From Anaeramoeba ignava (lineage: Eukaryota > Metamonada > Anaeramoebidae), in NCBI GenBank assembly GCA_028826165.1, contig JAPDFW010000114.1, positions 732,501 through 796,500 of the forward strand: DNA of 64,000 nucleotides, read 5' to 3'. Shown here piece after piece: positions 23,123 through 33,715 of this stretch (its first letter is position 1; each line of letters starts with the position of its first letter). The notes under the pieces are model-generated. The model did no database searches and was not told where the DNA came from. It worked only from the letters and a program-made list of their open reading frames with translations. A program made the position numbers and the translations under genes.

Positions 23123-23409
23123 TTTTAAAAAACTTTTAAAAAAAAAAAAATGAAAAAAAAAATTTAAAAAAAAATTATTTTTTCTTTGTTTTCTTTTTTG
23201 TTTTTTTTTTAACAAGAAAAATATATAAAAAAATTTTTTTCTGTTTAAAAGACATAAAATTTAAACTAAAAATAAAAATAAAATTAAATTAAAACCAATA
23301 GAAAAAAAATAAATTTAATTGAATCAAAAAAAAATCAAAATTTAAAAATTTTAAAAAATAAAAATAATTTAAAATCAAATCCAAAAAAAAAATCAAATTA
23401 AAAATAGAA
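23123..23409. promoter_or_regulatory. Divergent promoter region (Nup96 / F-box membrane gene)
   Basis: 287 bp between divergent starts, made of A/T homopolymers. The aaaaatgaaaaa element occurs near 23145-23160, upstream of Nup96. The F-box side is A-rich with no clear motif. Confidence 0.4.
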
Positions 23410-26403
23410 ATGATTAAAAGTGAATCAACAACAAGTTCAGAATATATAAAAAGCCATCAATCTTCACGTTCTAATTCTGATTTTTTAGAATTACATGAAT
23501 TAAACCCATTTAGATTAGAAGAAATGGGAAAATTAAAAATAAATGAAGAAATAGAAGAAAATGAAAAAGAAAAAGTTGAAAAAACTGAAGATTTAAATAA
23601 ATATTTTGTTTATCAAGGAAAAGGTGTTTATTGTCTTGATGATAATGATATTGTAAATTTATTTCAAAGTGAAAAATTATTGCCTTCTGATTCATCTACT
23701 GTTACTTATCAGGAGCCTAGTTTCGTTATATCAGTTTTACCTGCAGAAAGTATTAATTATTTTCAAATATTTAATTTAATATATAAATTATTTGAAATAT
23801 TTAAATTGTTTTCAAATATTTAATTTATTTTGAAATATATAAATTAATATTTAAATTAATATTTAAATTATTTTGAAATATTTAAATTATTTTGGAATAT
23901 TTAAACACTTAAACCATTTTTAATTTAACTATTCAAATTAATATATAAATTATTTTGGAATATTTTAAAATTATTTTGAAATATATAAATTATTTTGAAA
24001 TATTTAAATTATATTGAAATATTTAAATTATTTTGAAATATTTTTATAAATTATTTTGAATACTTAAACCATTTTTAATTTAACTATTTAAATTAATATA
24101 TAAATTATTTTGAAATATATAAATTATTTTGAAATATTTAAATTATATTGAAATATTTAAATTATTTTGAAATATTTAAATTATTTTGAAATATTTAAAT
24201 TGTTTGAAATATTTAAATTAATATATTAAATTATTTTGAAATATTTAAAATTTTTAATTTAACTATTCAAATTAATATATAAATTATTTTGAAATATTTA
24301 AATTATTTTGAAATATTTAAATTGTTTTGAAATATTTATATTAATATTTAAATTAATATTTAAATTTTTTAAATTTAATATTCAAATTAATATTAAATTT
24401 AAATTAATTTTAAAAATTAATATTAATATTTAAATTATTTTGAATATTTAAACACTTAAACCATTTTTAATTTAACTATTCAAATTAATATTTAAATTAT
24501 TTTGGAATATTTAAACACTTAAACCATTTTTAATTTAATATTCAAATATTTAAATTATTTTGGAATATTTAAACACTTTAAACCATTTTTAATTTAACTA
24601 TTCAAATTAATATTTAAATTATTTTGAAATATTTAAATTAAAATTTAAATTAATATTTTATATTAAAATATTTATATTAATATTTAAATTAATATTTAAA
24701 TTATTTTGAAATATTTATATTAATATTTAAATTAATATTTAAATTATTTTGAAATATTTATATAAATATTTAAATTAATATTTAAATTAATATTTATATT
24801 AATATTTAAATTAATATTTAAATTAATATTTAAATTAATATTTATATTAATATTTAAATTAATATTTATATTAATATTTAAATTAATATTTAAATTATTT
24901 TGAAATATTTATATTAATATTATTTATATTAATAAAACAAAAGTTTGGCTTCTGATTTTTGAATACTTAAAAGTTCCAGAAGTAATAAAAATATCAATGG
25001 TATGCAGAGATTTTCAAGATCTTACATACGATCGGGAATTATGGAGAAGATTAGCAATAAAAATCAACGAAGTATTCATTTGGAACAAACTAAGTGTTGC
25101 CGAACAACGATTGGAAGAATACAAAGTAATTGGATATCAACTAAATATAGAAAACGAAATTATTTCACTTCGAAAAATACAAGAAGAAAAAACAGAACAA
25201 GAAATAAACGAACAAGAAAAAGAAAATTTGCAAAAGAATTTGCGATCGGCTCGAATGCTCCAAAAAACAAACATTTCTGAGGACAGAATCCACCAGTTGT
25301 ACCAATCAACACCTCATTTACTTTCGGATAATCCTCCACAAAGAAATCATCCAATTTTATCAAATATTCGTTTATTAAGAAAAAAAGAAGTTGCCGATCA
25401 AGAAACTACAAAAAGAGACGAAAATGACGAACTTGTTCCTGTCGCAATTACTAACGAAAATACCCGCATGCAATATATAAACTTGCTTGAGAATCCCAGA
25501 GAATCGTTGATCGAGAAATTTATTGCGATGAAAAATCAATACGATGAAAAAAGGGAATTTCAAGCGCGCAGAGAACAAGAATTACGAGCACAAGAAAAGA
25601 CGCTCCGGCGCCGCGATACAACATCGTTTCTTTTCGGCATATTCGTCTGTCTGTGGCACTTCTCTTTGCTGATCTTCTTGATTTTGTTGAATTGTCGGAT
25701 CGAAAAAATCATTTCTATTGATTATTCAATTATGTTTATTCCAATGTTTATCACTTTATCGATTTCTGCTTTTTTTCTCTTCATGCTCTCCTTTTATGTC
25801 TATTCTGTGCATGACAGTTTTTCGATCCGTCTTTTCGCATCCGTTTCCGAAGTGTTGAATGTGCAGTTTCTATTGATTGCACTTAAACAAGATGACAAAA
25901 TAACAGCTAATTGGCCTACTATTTTTTTCCCGTTTTTTTTATTAGCGGCTTTCTTTGTGATTTTTATCTTTTGTGTTTGCATCTATGAATCAAGCCATCC
26001 AGCGAGTCTTTTTCTCCCGATGCTTACCTCGCTGATGTTTATGCTTTTTATAATATTTCTTGTTCTGAAACTCAATAGAAATATATACTGGAATTGGGCG
26101 TCAGTTTTTTCGCCTCTTTTCGTCATTTATTTACTCCCTTGTTTTGGTTGTTGCTGTGCTTGTTTGTCCCCAGAGGGCTGGGCTTTGCAAGCAATCTCGG
26201 GAGCTGTGTTTATAATATTGCTTCCGTTGGGTATTTTCCAGATCCTGCTTGCATTGTATCTTGAGGGAAATGATAATGTTTCCTCAATCAGTTATGTTTT
26301 TATTCCTCTTTATATCCTGAATGGATTCATTTTCTTCTTCACTGGCCCTTCTTGTTTTGTTTTAACTTGCCAGTTCTTTTTTCTTCACCACGATATGTGC
26401 TAA
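23410..26403 (+). CDS. F-box protein fused to a multispan membrane domain
   Basis: Exons 23410-23749 and 24944-26403 total 1800 nt, giving 599 aa. The intron lies inside the F-box: splicing gives LPAEIWLLIFEYLKVPEVIK, then SMVCRDF and DRELWRRL, a textbook F-box at about residues 111-152. A charged coiled-coil region (about 160-330) precedes seven or eight hydrophobic helices up to the C-terminus. Two of these carry NWPTIFFPFFLL and NWASVFSPLFVI, resembling the W-x-x-[VI]-F-x-P repeat of the TMEM185/fragile-X-F membrane family. F-box proteins recruit substrates to Skp1-Cul1 ubiquitin ligases, so this may be a membrane-bound receptor. The family of the membrane half is inferred from the motif only. 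Confidence 0.75.
23750..24943 (+). repeat. 1194-nt repeat intron inside the F-box
   Basis: Built from aaatattt, taaattatttt and taatatttaaat units. Donor is gtatta after GAA-A; acceptor is acaaaag before TTTGGC. Phase 1. Confidence 0.75.
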
Positions 26404-26612
26404 TTTTGTCTTTCCATTTTAGAAAAAACAATTTAATTTAATTTAATTTAATTTAATTTAAATTTGATTTAATTTAATTTAAATTTAATTTGAATTTAAT
26501 TTGATTTAATGTTTTCGGGAGATTTTATTTTAATTTTAATTTTTTGTTTCTTTTTTAAAATTGAAATAAAATTGCAATCATTTTTGAATAATTTTCTTTT
26601 TTTCTGATAAAT
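26404..26612. other. Convergent spacer
   Basis: About 209 bp between the stops of the F-box membrane gene (+) and the ligase-like gene (-). It holds a taattta pentamer array at 26430-26505 and T-rich sequence; no other feature seen. Confidence 0.5.
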
Positions 26613-29200
26613 TTAATTCCTTTTTGTTTTCGGTATAAAAAATGGTGAATTTGGTAATCTTTGTTTTAAATTCACTGATTTAATGATCCAATCAGGATTT
26701 AAAATTTTCACGTTTTTTGATTGTTCAAAATATTTCTTTAATTCTTGATCCCAAAAACTTAAAGAAGTAATTATATGAGTTGTTTGTTTTGGAATAAATT
26801 CTGTATTAATTTCTCCTTCATAAGCAACCACAATCCTTTTCAAATCATCAACTCGTTGGATTTGGTTTTCTTGATAAAAGAGCACATAAATATCTTTAAA
26901 TATTGAAAGAAGTGGAGATGGAAACGAATATTTTCTTTCACAGAGAAGTTTTTCTTCTTTCAAACAATCAAAAACCCAATGTTTATTAACAATATTTCCT
27001 GAAATTTCATTTACTTTCTTAAAAACTTCATTCTTTTCCCCACAAATCAAATGTGTTGTTTGATTATTCAAAATATTCCATTTTTCAGATATTTTTCCTC
27101 CCATTTGAAGAATGGCATCTTTTATTTTGTTTGTTTCTTTGTCATCAAATCCTGTAATCAAAGCATTGATTTCTTTCATAATTTGTTTTAGCAAATGATT
27201 CTTTTTTTTTTCATTTTCATTTTCATTTTCATTTTCATTTTCAATTTCATTTTCAATTTCCATTTCATTTTGATTTTGATTTTGATTTTCATTTTCATTT
27301 TGATTTTCATTTTGATTTTCATTTTCATTTTCATTTTCAGATATAACTCCAGAATCATTATAAACAAATATTTCCAAATTATAAGAAGTCAAAATATCCA
27401 ATAAAATATTTTCCATTTTTTCCCCAAAAATTTCATAAGTTTTCAAATTAATATGAACATCTGCTTCCAAAAAAAATGCTATACTTGCCAATCTTTGCAA
27501 ACTTAAAACCATTTTTTCTTCATCAATTTTGTTCCCCATTGTATGAACTATAAGATTGCAAACATAAACAATATTGCCATTTGTCATTTTGTTATTATCA
27601 ACTTCCACAACTTGAACATCACCAAGAAATGAATTTGTTTGATTTTTATAGCATTCTTGATAAAAATCCTCTGTTTGTTTCCATTTTTGTGAGATTGATA
27701 CAGCAATTGGATAATTTTGCCAATCACCATTCACTGAAACTAAATGCATTATTATCGCATTACGAATTTGCTTTTTCTTATTAAATGTTGCGCAAGGAAA
27801 CAGAAAATCATCATCAAGTCGTTTGATAATTTTCCTTGGTTTTGGTTTCAAAACCTCTGCATTATATGTCCATTTATCAGTAAATTCATCATATTCTTCA
27901 TTCACTAAATTTGTTGATGTTTGAATTATTGATTCCTGTTTTTGATAATTTTGTGCCTGTTTTGCTGATTCAAAAAATTGGCTCAATTCTTGCAAAGTTG
28001 TTGGTAATAAAGCATCCTCTTCACAAATTTTAACAACTTTCGGGAATCTTAATGAAATATTATTAGCTGTATGTCTTGGTGATTCAACAAAAACATTTGC
28101 TTTCACTTCCCAAATTTGACTTTTTTGTGGATCTTGAACTAAATAATCTGGAATTATTTCTGTTGTCAAATTCAACCATTTTGGTATTTCTTTTGTTAAT
28201 TTCATTCCAAGACAACTTTGTAATTTATTTTCCGCTATTGTTTTTTGTTTTACAAAATGAATTCTTGTTATTTCTTTTCTTATTTTCCTTTCTTTTCAAT
28301 TTATTTTTGTGAATATTACACATATTTGATTTAAATGCACAAATACAAACTGTTTTATATTTTTTAGTTTGTTCATCATAAACTCCAAGAAGAAAAAGAG
28401 GAATATCATTTTGGAATTCTTTTTGTTTTTTTTGTTTTAATATCCAAATCAATTCAAAACATTTTTTTTTACAAATTTCAAATTACTTTTTTTGTAAAGT
28501 CCCAATACAATTAAATTAAAAGGACCGATAAAATTATCCTCAATTTTTTTTAAATTATCTTCCATTATTTTTTCCAAAGCAATTCCTTTTTGAAAATCAG
28601 AATAAGCATTTCGACTAATTGCATCCAAAACAACTTTTTGATTTAAATTATTTTTTAAATATCCGAGTAAAATCCTTAAAATCCAAAGAAAATCATCTAA
28701 ATTGATTGATTGATTAATTGATTAAAATAAAATTTTCTTTTTCTTTTTCTTTTTCTTTTTAAATATAAACCTTTTGTAATTGAAGATTGAATTAAAGATT
28801 TCAATAAATTCTTCTTTTTTCGTGAACTTTCTTGGTTAAATTTTTCTAAAAAATCATGAAATTCTTGAATTGTTATTTCTTTTTTCCTTTTTTTATTTTG
28901 ATATGAATCAAATTTTTCTGAAATAAAAAAATCAATTGTTTTAATAAGATCTTTTGTTTTTGAATAATTTTCTGTTATTGCAGAATTTTCAATTCCAAAA
29001 AGAGAACAAATAAAATCAATTGTTTTTTTTTTCTTTAAAAATTTAAAATTTGGAAAATTAAATATTAAAATATTAATTATTAGTTTTTTTTCTGAAATGG
29101 TTTGTAATTTTTGGTAAATAAATTGTGTTTTTTTGCTTTCATCTTGTTCTTGATTAATTTTATTTAAAAGAACACAAAATTCATGAAATGATTCTGACAT
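26613..29200 (-). CDS. DNA-ligase-III-like protein lacking the adenylation domain, with macro-like and BRCT domains
   Basis: Exons 29200-28771, 28696-28487, 28418-28322 and 28263-26613 total 2388 nt, giving 795 aa. Residues 1-200 match the ligase N-terminal DNA-binding domain (SITKDDFLWILRILLGYLKN, VVLDAISRNAYSDFQ). Within one exon the chain then passes from LEKIMEDNLKKIEDN to FNLIVLGLYKK, the first strand of the ligase OB fold. OB continues IPLFLLGVYDEQTKKY, IPKWLNL, IWEVKANVF (296) and ISLRFPKVVKIC (318), closest to ligase III. The adenylation domain with KYDGER is absent. Residues about 405-547 look like a diverged ALC1-type macro fold (FLGDVQVVEVD, CNLIVHTMG); two BRCT domains end the protein (about 610-795). 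It is likely a non-catalytic break-repair scaffold. Confidence 0.72.
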
Positions 29201-29291
29201 TTTAAAAAGAGAAGAAAAAATGAAAAAAAAAACACAAAAAAATTTTTTTCATTTTTTTTTCATTTTTTTTCATTTTTTTTCATTTTTGCAA
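29201..29291. promoter_or_regulatory. 91-bp divergent promoter (ligase-like / SPX)
   Basis: The shortest divergent spacer here. The plus strand has four copies of TTTTTCATTTTT immediately before the SPX ATG, and aaaaaaatgaaaaa faces the ligase-like gene. This argues that the element is a core part of transcription or translation starts. Confidence 0.5.
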
Positions 29292-32200
29292 ATGAAATTT
29301 GGTAAATTCCTTCGATTAAATAAAGTTTCTGAATGGGAAAGTCATTATATAAATTATAAACAACTTAAAAAGATCATCAAGCAAATCAAACTCAATAAAC
29401 AAGGTAAATAAAATATAAAAAAAAAAAAAAATTTTTTTTCCAAGTGTTTTAAAGAAAATTTTCAATAATATTCTTCTTTTAATTAATAATTTTAATAAAT
29501 TTTATTAATTTAATAAATAATTTTATAATTTAATTTATAAATAATTTTAATAAATAATTTAATAAATAATTTTATAAATAATTTTATAAATAATTTAATA
29601 AATAATTTAATAAATAATTTAATTAATAATTTCATTAATAATTTTATAATTAATTTAATAAATAATTTAATAAATAATTTAATAAATAATTTTATAAATA
29701 ATTTTATAAATAATTTAATAAATAATTTTTATAAATAATTTAATAAATAATTTAATAAATAATTTAATAAATAATTTAATAAATAATTTTATAAATAATT
29801 TTTATAAATAATTTTATAAATAATTTAATAAATAATTTTATAAATAATTTAATAAATAATTTTATAAATAATTTAATAATTAATTTTATAAATAATTTTA
29901 TAAATAATTTTATAAATAATTTAATAAATAATTTAATCAATAATTTAATCAATAATTTTATAAATAATTTAATAATTTTATAAATAATTTTATTAATAAT
30001 TTTATAAATAAATTTATAAATAATTTAATAATTTAATAAATAATTTAATAAATAATTTTATTAATAATTTTATAAATAAATTTATAAATAATTTAATAAT
30101 TTTATAAATAATTTTATAATTAATTTTATATATAATTTAATAATTAATTTAATAAATAATTTTTATAATTAATTTAATAATTAATTTAATAAATAATTTA
30201 ATAAATAATTTAATAAATAATTTTATAATTTAATTTATAATTTAATTTATAAATAATTTTTATAAATAATTTAATAAAATAATTTAATAAATAATTTAAT
30301 AAATAAATTAATAAATAATTTAATAATAATTTTAATAAATTTTATTAATAATTTTATAAATAATTTTATAAATAATTTAATAAATTAATAATTAATTTTA
30401 TAAATAATTTAATAATTAATTTAATAATTTTATAAATAATTTAATAAATAATTTAATAAATAATTTTTTAATAAATAATTTAATCAATAATTTAATAAAT
30501 AATTTTATAAATAATTTTATTAATAATTTTATTAATAATTTTATTAATAATTTAATAAATAATTTTTATTAATAATTTTATAAATAATTTAATAAATAAT
30601 TTTATTAATAATTTTATAATTAAATTAATAATTTAATAAATAATTTTATAAATAATTTTTTATAAATAATTTTATTAATAATTTAATAAATAATTTAATA
30701 AATAATTTAATAAATAATTTTATAAATAATTTAATAAATAATTTAATAAATAATTTTATAAATAATTTAATAAATAATTTAATAAATAATTTAATAAATA
30801 ATTTTATAAATAATTTTATAAATAATTTAATAAATAATTTAATATATAATTTTATAAATAATTTAATAAATAATTTAATAAATAATTTAATAAATAATTT
30901 AATAAATAATTTTATAAATAAATTAATAAATAATTTAATAAATAATTTAATCAATAATTTAATAAATAATTTAATAAATAATTTTATAATTTAATTTATA
31001 AATAATTTAATAAATAATTTAATAAATAATTTAATAAATAATTTAATAAATAATTTTATAAATAAATTAATAAATAATTTAATAAATAATTTTAATAAAT
31101 AATTTAATAAATAATTTAATAATAATTTTATAAATAATCTTATAAATAATTTAATAAATAATTTAATAAATAATTTTATAAATAATTTAATTAATAAATA
31201 ATCTAATAAATAATTTAATAAATAATTTTATAATTAATTTAATAAATAATTTTATAAATAATTTAATAAATAATTTTTAATAAATAATTTAATAAATAAT
31301 TTAATAAATAATTTAATAAATAAATTAATAAATAATTTTATAAATAATTTTATAAATAATTTAATAAATAATTTTATAAATAATTTAATAAATAATTTTA
31401 TAAATAATTTTATAAATAATTTTATAAATAATTTTATAAATAATTTTATAAATAATTTTATAAATAATTTTATAAATAATTTAATAAATAATTTTATAAA
31501 TAATTTTAAAGAGGAGGAACAATTTTGGAAACAATTTAAAGCTATGATTGATAAAGTCAATAATTATTATTTAATTCTTGAGAAAGAACTAATTGGAAGT
31601 TTTCCATTAGCACAAAAATTCAGTGAAAAAGAGGTTTTTGTTGTTAAAGGAAATGATCCACCAGCTCGATTTCGAAAACCAGCTTATAGAGTTGAAATTG
31701 AAACATTCTTTCTTGATCTTCAAAAACTTAAACAATATGCTGATTTGAATTATTTAGCTTGCGCAAAGATTCTTAAAAAATTTAAAAAGAATACTCACAA
31801 AACTACTGGTGATAACTTTCTTCAATCTCATGTCAGCCAATTACCTTTTCATTCTTCTCAAAATCTTCAAAAATTATATAAAAATGGTCTTGTAATTTTT
31901 CCTTTTAAATTTAAAATTAAAATTAAAATTAAAATTAAAATTAAAATTAAAATTAAAATTAAAATTAAAATTAAAATTAAAATTAAAATTAAAATTAAAA
32001 TAATTAAAAATTAAAATGAAAATTAAATTAAAATTAAAATTTAAAATTAAAATTAAAATTAAAATTAAAATTAAAATTAAAATTAAAATTAAAATTAAAA
32101 TTAAAATTAAAATTAAAATTAAAATTAAAATTAAAATTAAAAAAATTAAAATTAAAATTAAAATTAAAATTAAAATTAAAATTAAAATTAAAATTAAATT

Positions 32201-32550
32201 AATTAAAATTAAAATTAAAAATTAAAATTAGAATTAAAATTAAAATCAAAATTAAATTAAAATTATAATTAAAATTAAAATTAAAATTAAAATTATTATT
32301 AAATTTAAAATCAAAATTAAATTTTTAAAAGGTTGTTTTTTCTCATGTTTTTACTGAGAAAAATTTGGAAATTGCAAAAGAAACAATTGAAGATATTATT
32401 TCTAAATATCGATTTGATCTAACTCGTATTTCTAAAAGTACTGAATCTGGATTTGCAGCAATTTCATTATGGGATCAACTTGATAGAACTGTTAAAAGGA
32501 GAAATTCACTTAAGAAAATGAAAGAAAATGAACAAGCAAATCAAAAATAA
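29292..32550 (+). CDS. Stand-alone SPX-domain protein
   Basis: Exons 29292-29403, 31512-31891 and 32332-32550 total 711 nt, giving 236 aa. I chose the ATG at 29292 (MKFGKFLRLN) rather than the in-frame one at 29220, because SPX domains start with this helix. The hairpin WESHYINYKQLKKIIKQIK, then EEEQFWKQFKAMIDKVNNYY, and the basic helix LNYLACAKILKKFKKNTHK are SPX hallmarks; the lysines of the last form the inositol-pyrophosphate-binding surface. Nothing but about 70 residues follows, so this is an SPX-only protein like plant SPX1-4 rather than a transporter or VTC subunit. Expected role: phosphate sensing. Splice joins restore NKQEEEQFW and KNGLVVFSHVFTEK. Confidence 0.85.
29404..31511 (+). 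repeat. 2108-nt repeat intron within the SPX domain
   Basis: Over two kilobases of aataatttaataaataatttt units (tandem 13/14-mers) with almost no G or C between donor gtaaat and acceptor tttaaag. The Phe-Ile-Lys-Leu frames on the minus strand are shadows. This is the longest intron in the window. Confidence 0.75.
31892..32331 (+). repeat. aaaatt hexamer intron
   Basis: 440 nt of near-perfect attaaa hexamers between donor gtaatt and acceptor ttaaaag; second intron of the SPX gene, phase 0. Confidence 0.75.
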
Positions 32551-32834
32551 AGAAGTGATTTATTTTCTCATTCTTTAAAATTTCTCTTTTCAAAATTTTT
32601 CACTTTTTTTTTTCATTCATATTCTTCTTTTTTTTTTTCTTTGTTTTTGACAATATTTCAATCAAAACAAATTCAATAAAAAAGATTTAAACTTTTTTTT
32701 TAGTTTTGAAATAATAAAACTTTATCAAAAAATTTAGTCAACAAATCATTTATTCTTTTTATTTTTTTTTTTTTAAAACAAAAAGTGGAACTTGAAAAAA
32801 AAAGCAAAAAAAAATTTTTTTGTTCTTCTTTTTT
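32551..32834. other. Convergent spacer (SPX / PH-like)
   Basis: 284 bp of T-rich and A-rich homopolymer sequence between two stop codons; nothing else seen. Confidence 0.5.
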
Positions 32835-33443
32835 TCATTTGATTCCTTGCTTTTCTTTTTTCTTTTTTTTCTTTTGAAGATCAGCAATAATTTGATTAAT
32901 ATAAATTGATAATTCTGAACAAATTAAATTTGAATTTCCACATTCAAAAACAAATTTTTTTTGATTAATTTTAACAATTAAAAAAAAAGAACCCAACCCT
33001 AATTTTAAAATTAAAATTAAAATTAAAATTAAAATTAAAATTAAAAGAACCCTAATTTAAAAATTAAAATTAAAATTAAAATTAAAATTAAAATTAAAAT
33101 TAAAATTAAAATTAAAATTAAAATTAAAAAAAAATTAAAATTAAAATTAAAATTAAAATTAAAAAAAAAATGGAATAAAAAAAGTGGAACAAAAAAATAA
33201 ATATAATTTTCTTACTGATGTTCCCCAACTATCAATGTCATAATAAGAAAATGTTAAAGATTCTTTTTTAGGAAAAACATTAAAAATTTCAAAACTGTCA
33301 GGTGTTAATGTCAAAGTTATATATTCTGGAAGTATTTTTGATGGATCTTTTATTACTTTACAAGTAAATTGAGTTTTTTTTCTTCTTCTTATTGTTGGAG
33401 TATTTGGAAGTGTTTCTTTATATTTATTTCCATTATTTCCCAT
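32835..33443 (-). CDS. Small PH-like domain protein
   Basis: Exon 1 is 33443-33216 (76 codons, MGNNGNKYKETL); exon 2 is probably 32998-32835. About 130 aa, a single domain. The strand order ITLTLTPDSFEIFNV, SLTFSYYDIDSWGTS, SFFLIVKINQKKFVFECG, and then a C-terminal helix LSIYINQIIADLQK is the seven-strand plus capping-helix pattern of PH/PTB/FERM-C folds. No known phosphoinositide motif is obvious. With acceptor attag at 32999-33000 the frames differ by one base, which a tenth T in the nine-T run (32980-32990) would fix; a different acceptor is also possible. Although it begins MG, residue 6 is Asn, so myristoylation is not predicted. Confidence 0.5.
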
Positions 33444-33715
33444 TCTTCTTCTTATTTATTTTTTATTTTATTTATTTTTAAAAATGAATTAAATTTTTTT
33501 TTTTAAAATTTTTTTTTTAAAGATTTGGTTTTTAGTTTGACTTTGAATATTTAACAAATTTTTTTGACTTTTTAATTTTAGATTAATTTTGACATTTAAA
33601 ATTTAAAATTTATATTAATTTTTATGATAATTTTAATTAATGTCTTCTTTTAATTTTAATTAAATTTTTTTTTTCTTTTTTTTTTCATTTTTTTTTTAAT
33701 TATTTTTATTAAAAA
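33444..33715. promoter_or_regulatory. Divergent promoter region (PH-like / ankyrin-pseudokinase)
   Basis: 272 bp between divergent starts. The plus strand ends with tttttttttcatttttttt about 20-30 bases before the ATG at 33716. The middle is A/T-rich with no other motif. Confidence 0.4.

Noticed and set aside
28264-28486. Frameshifts in the ligase-like OB fold
   Set aside because: Two short introns (28419-28486, 68 nt; 28264-28321, 58 nt) join the frames and bring OB loop lengths into line with ligase III.
30646-31560. Phe-Ile-Lys-Leu proteins on the minus strand
   Set aside because: They are translations of the tandem repeat filling the SPX intron, with no complexity or homology.
32990-33060. 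Telomere-like AACCCTAA units
   Set aside because: Only isolated copies occur, embedded in an attaaa repeat intron; no tandem array.
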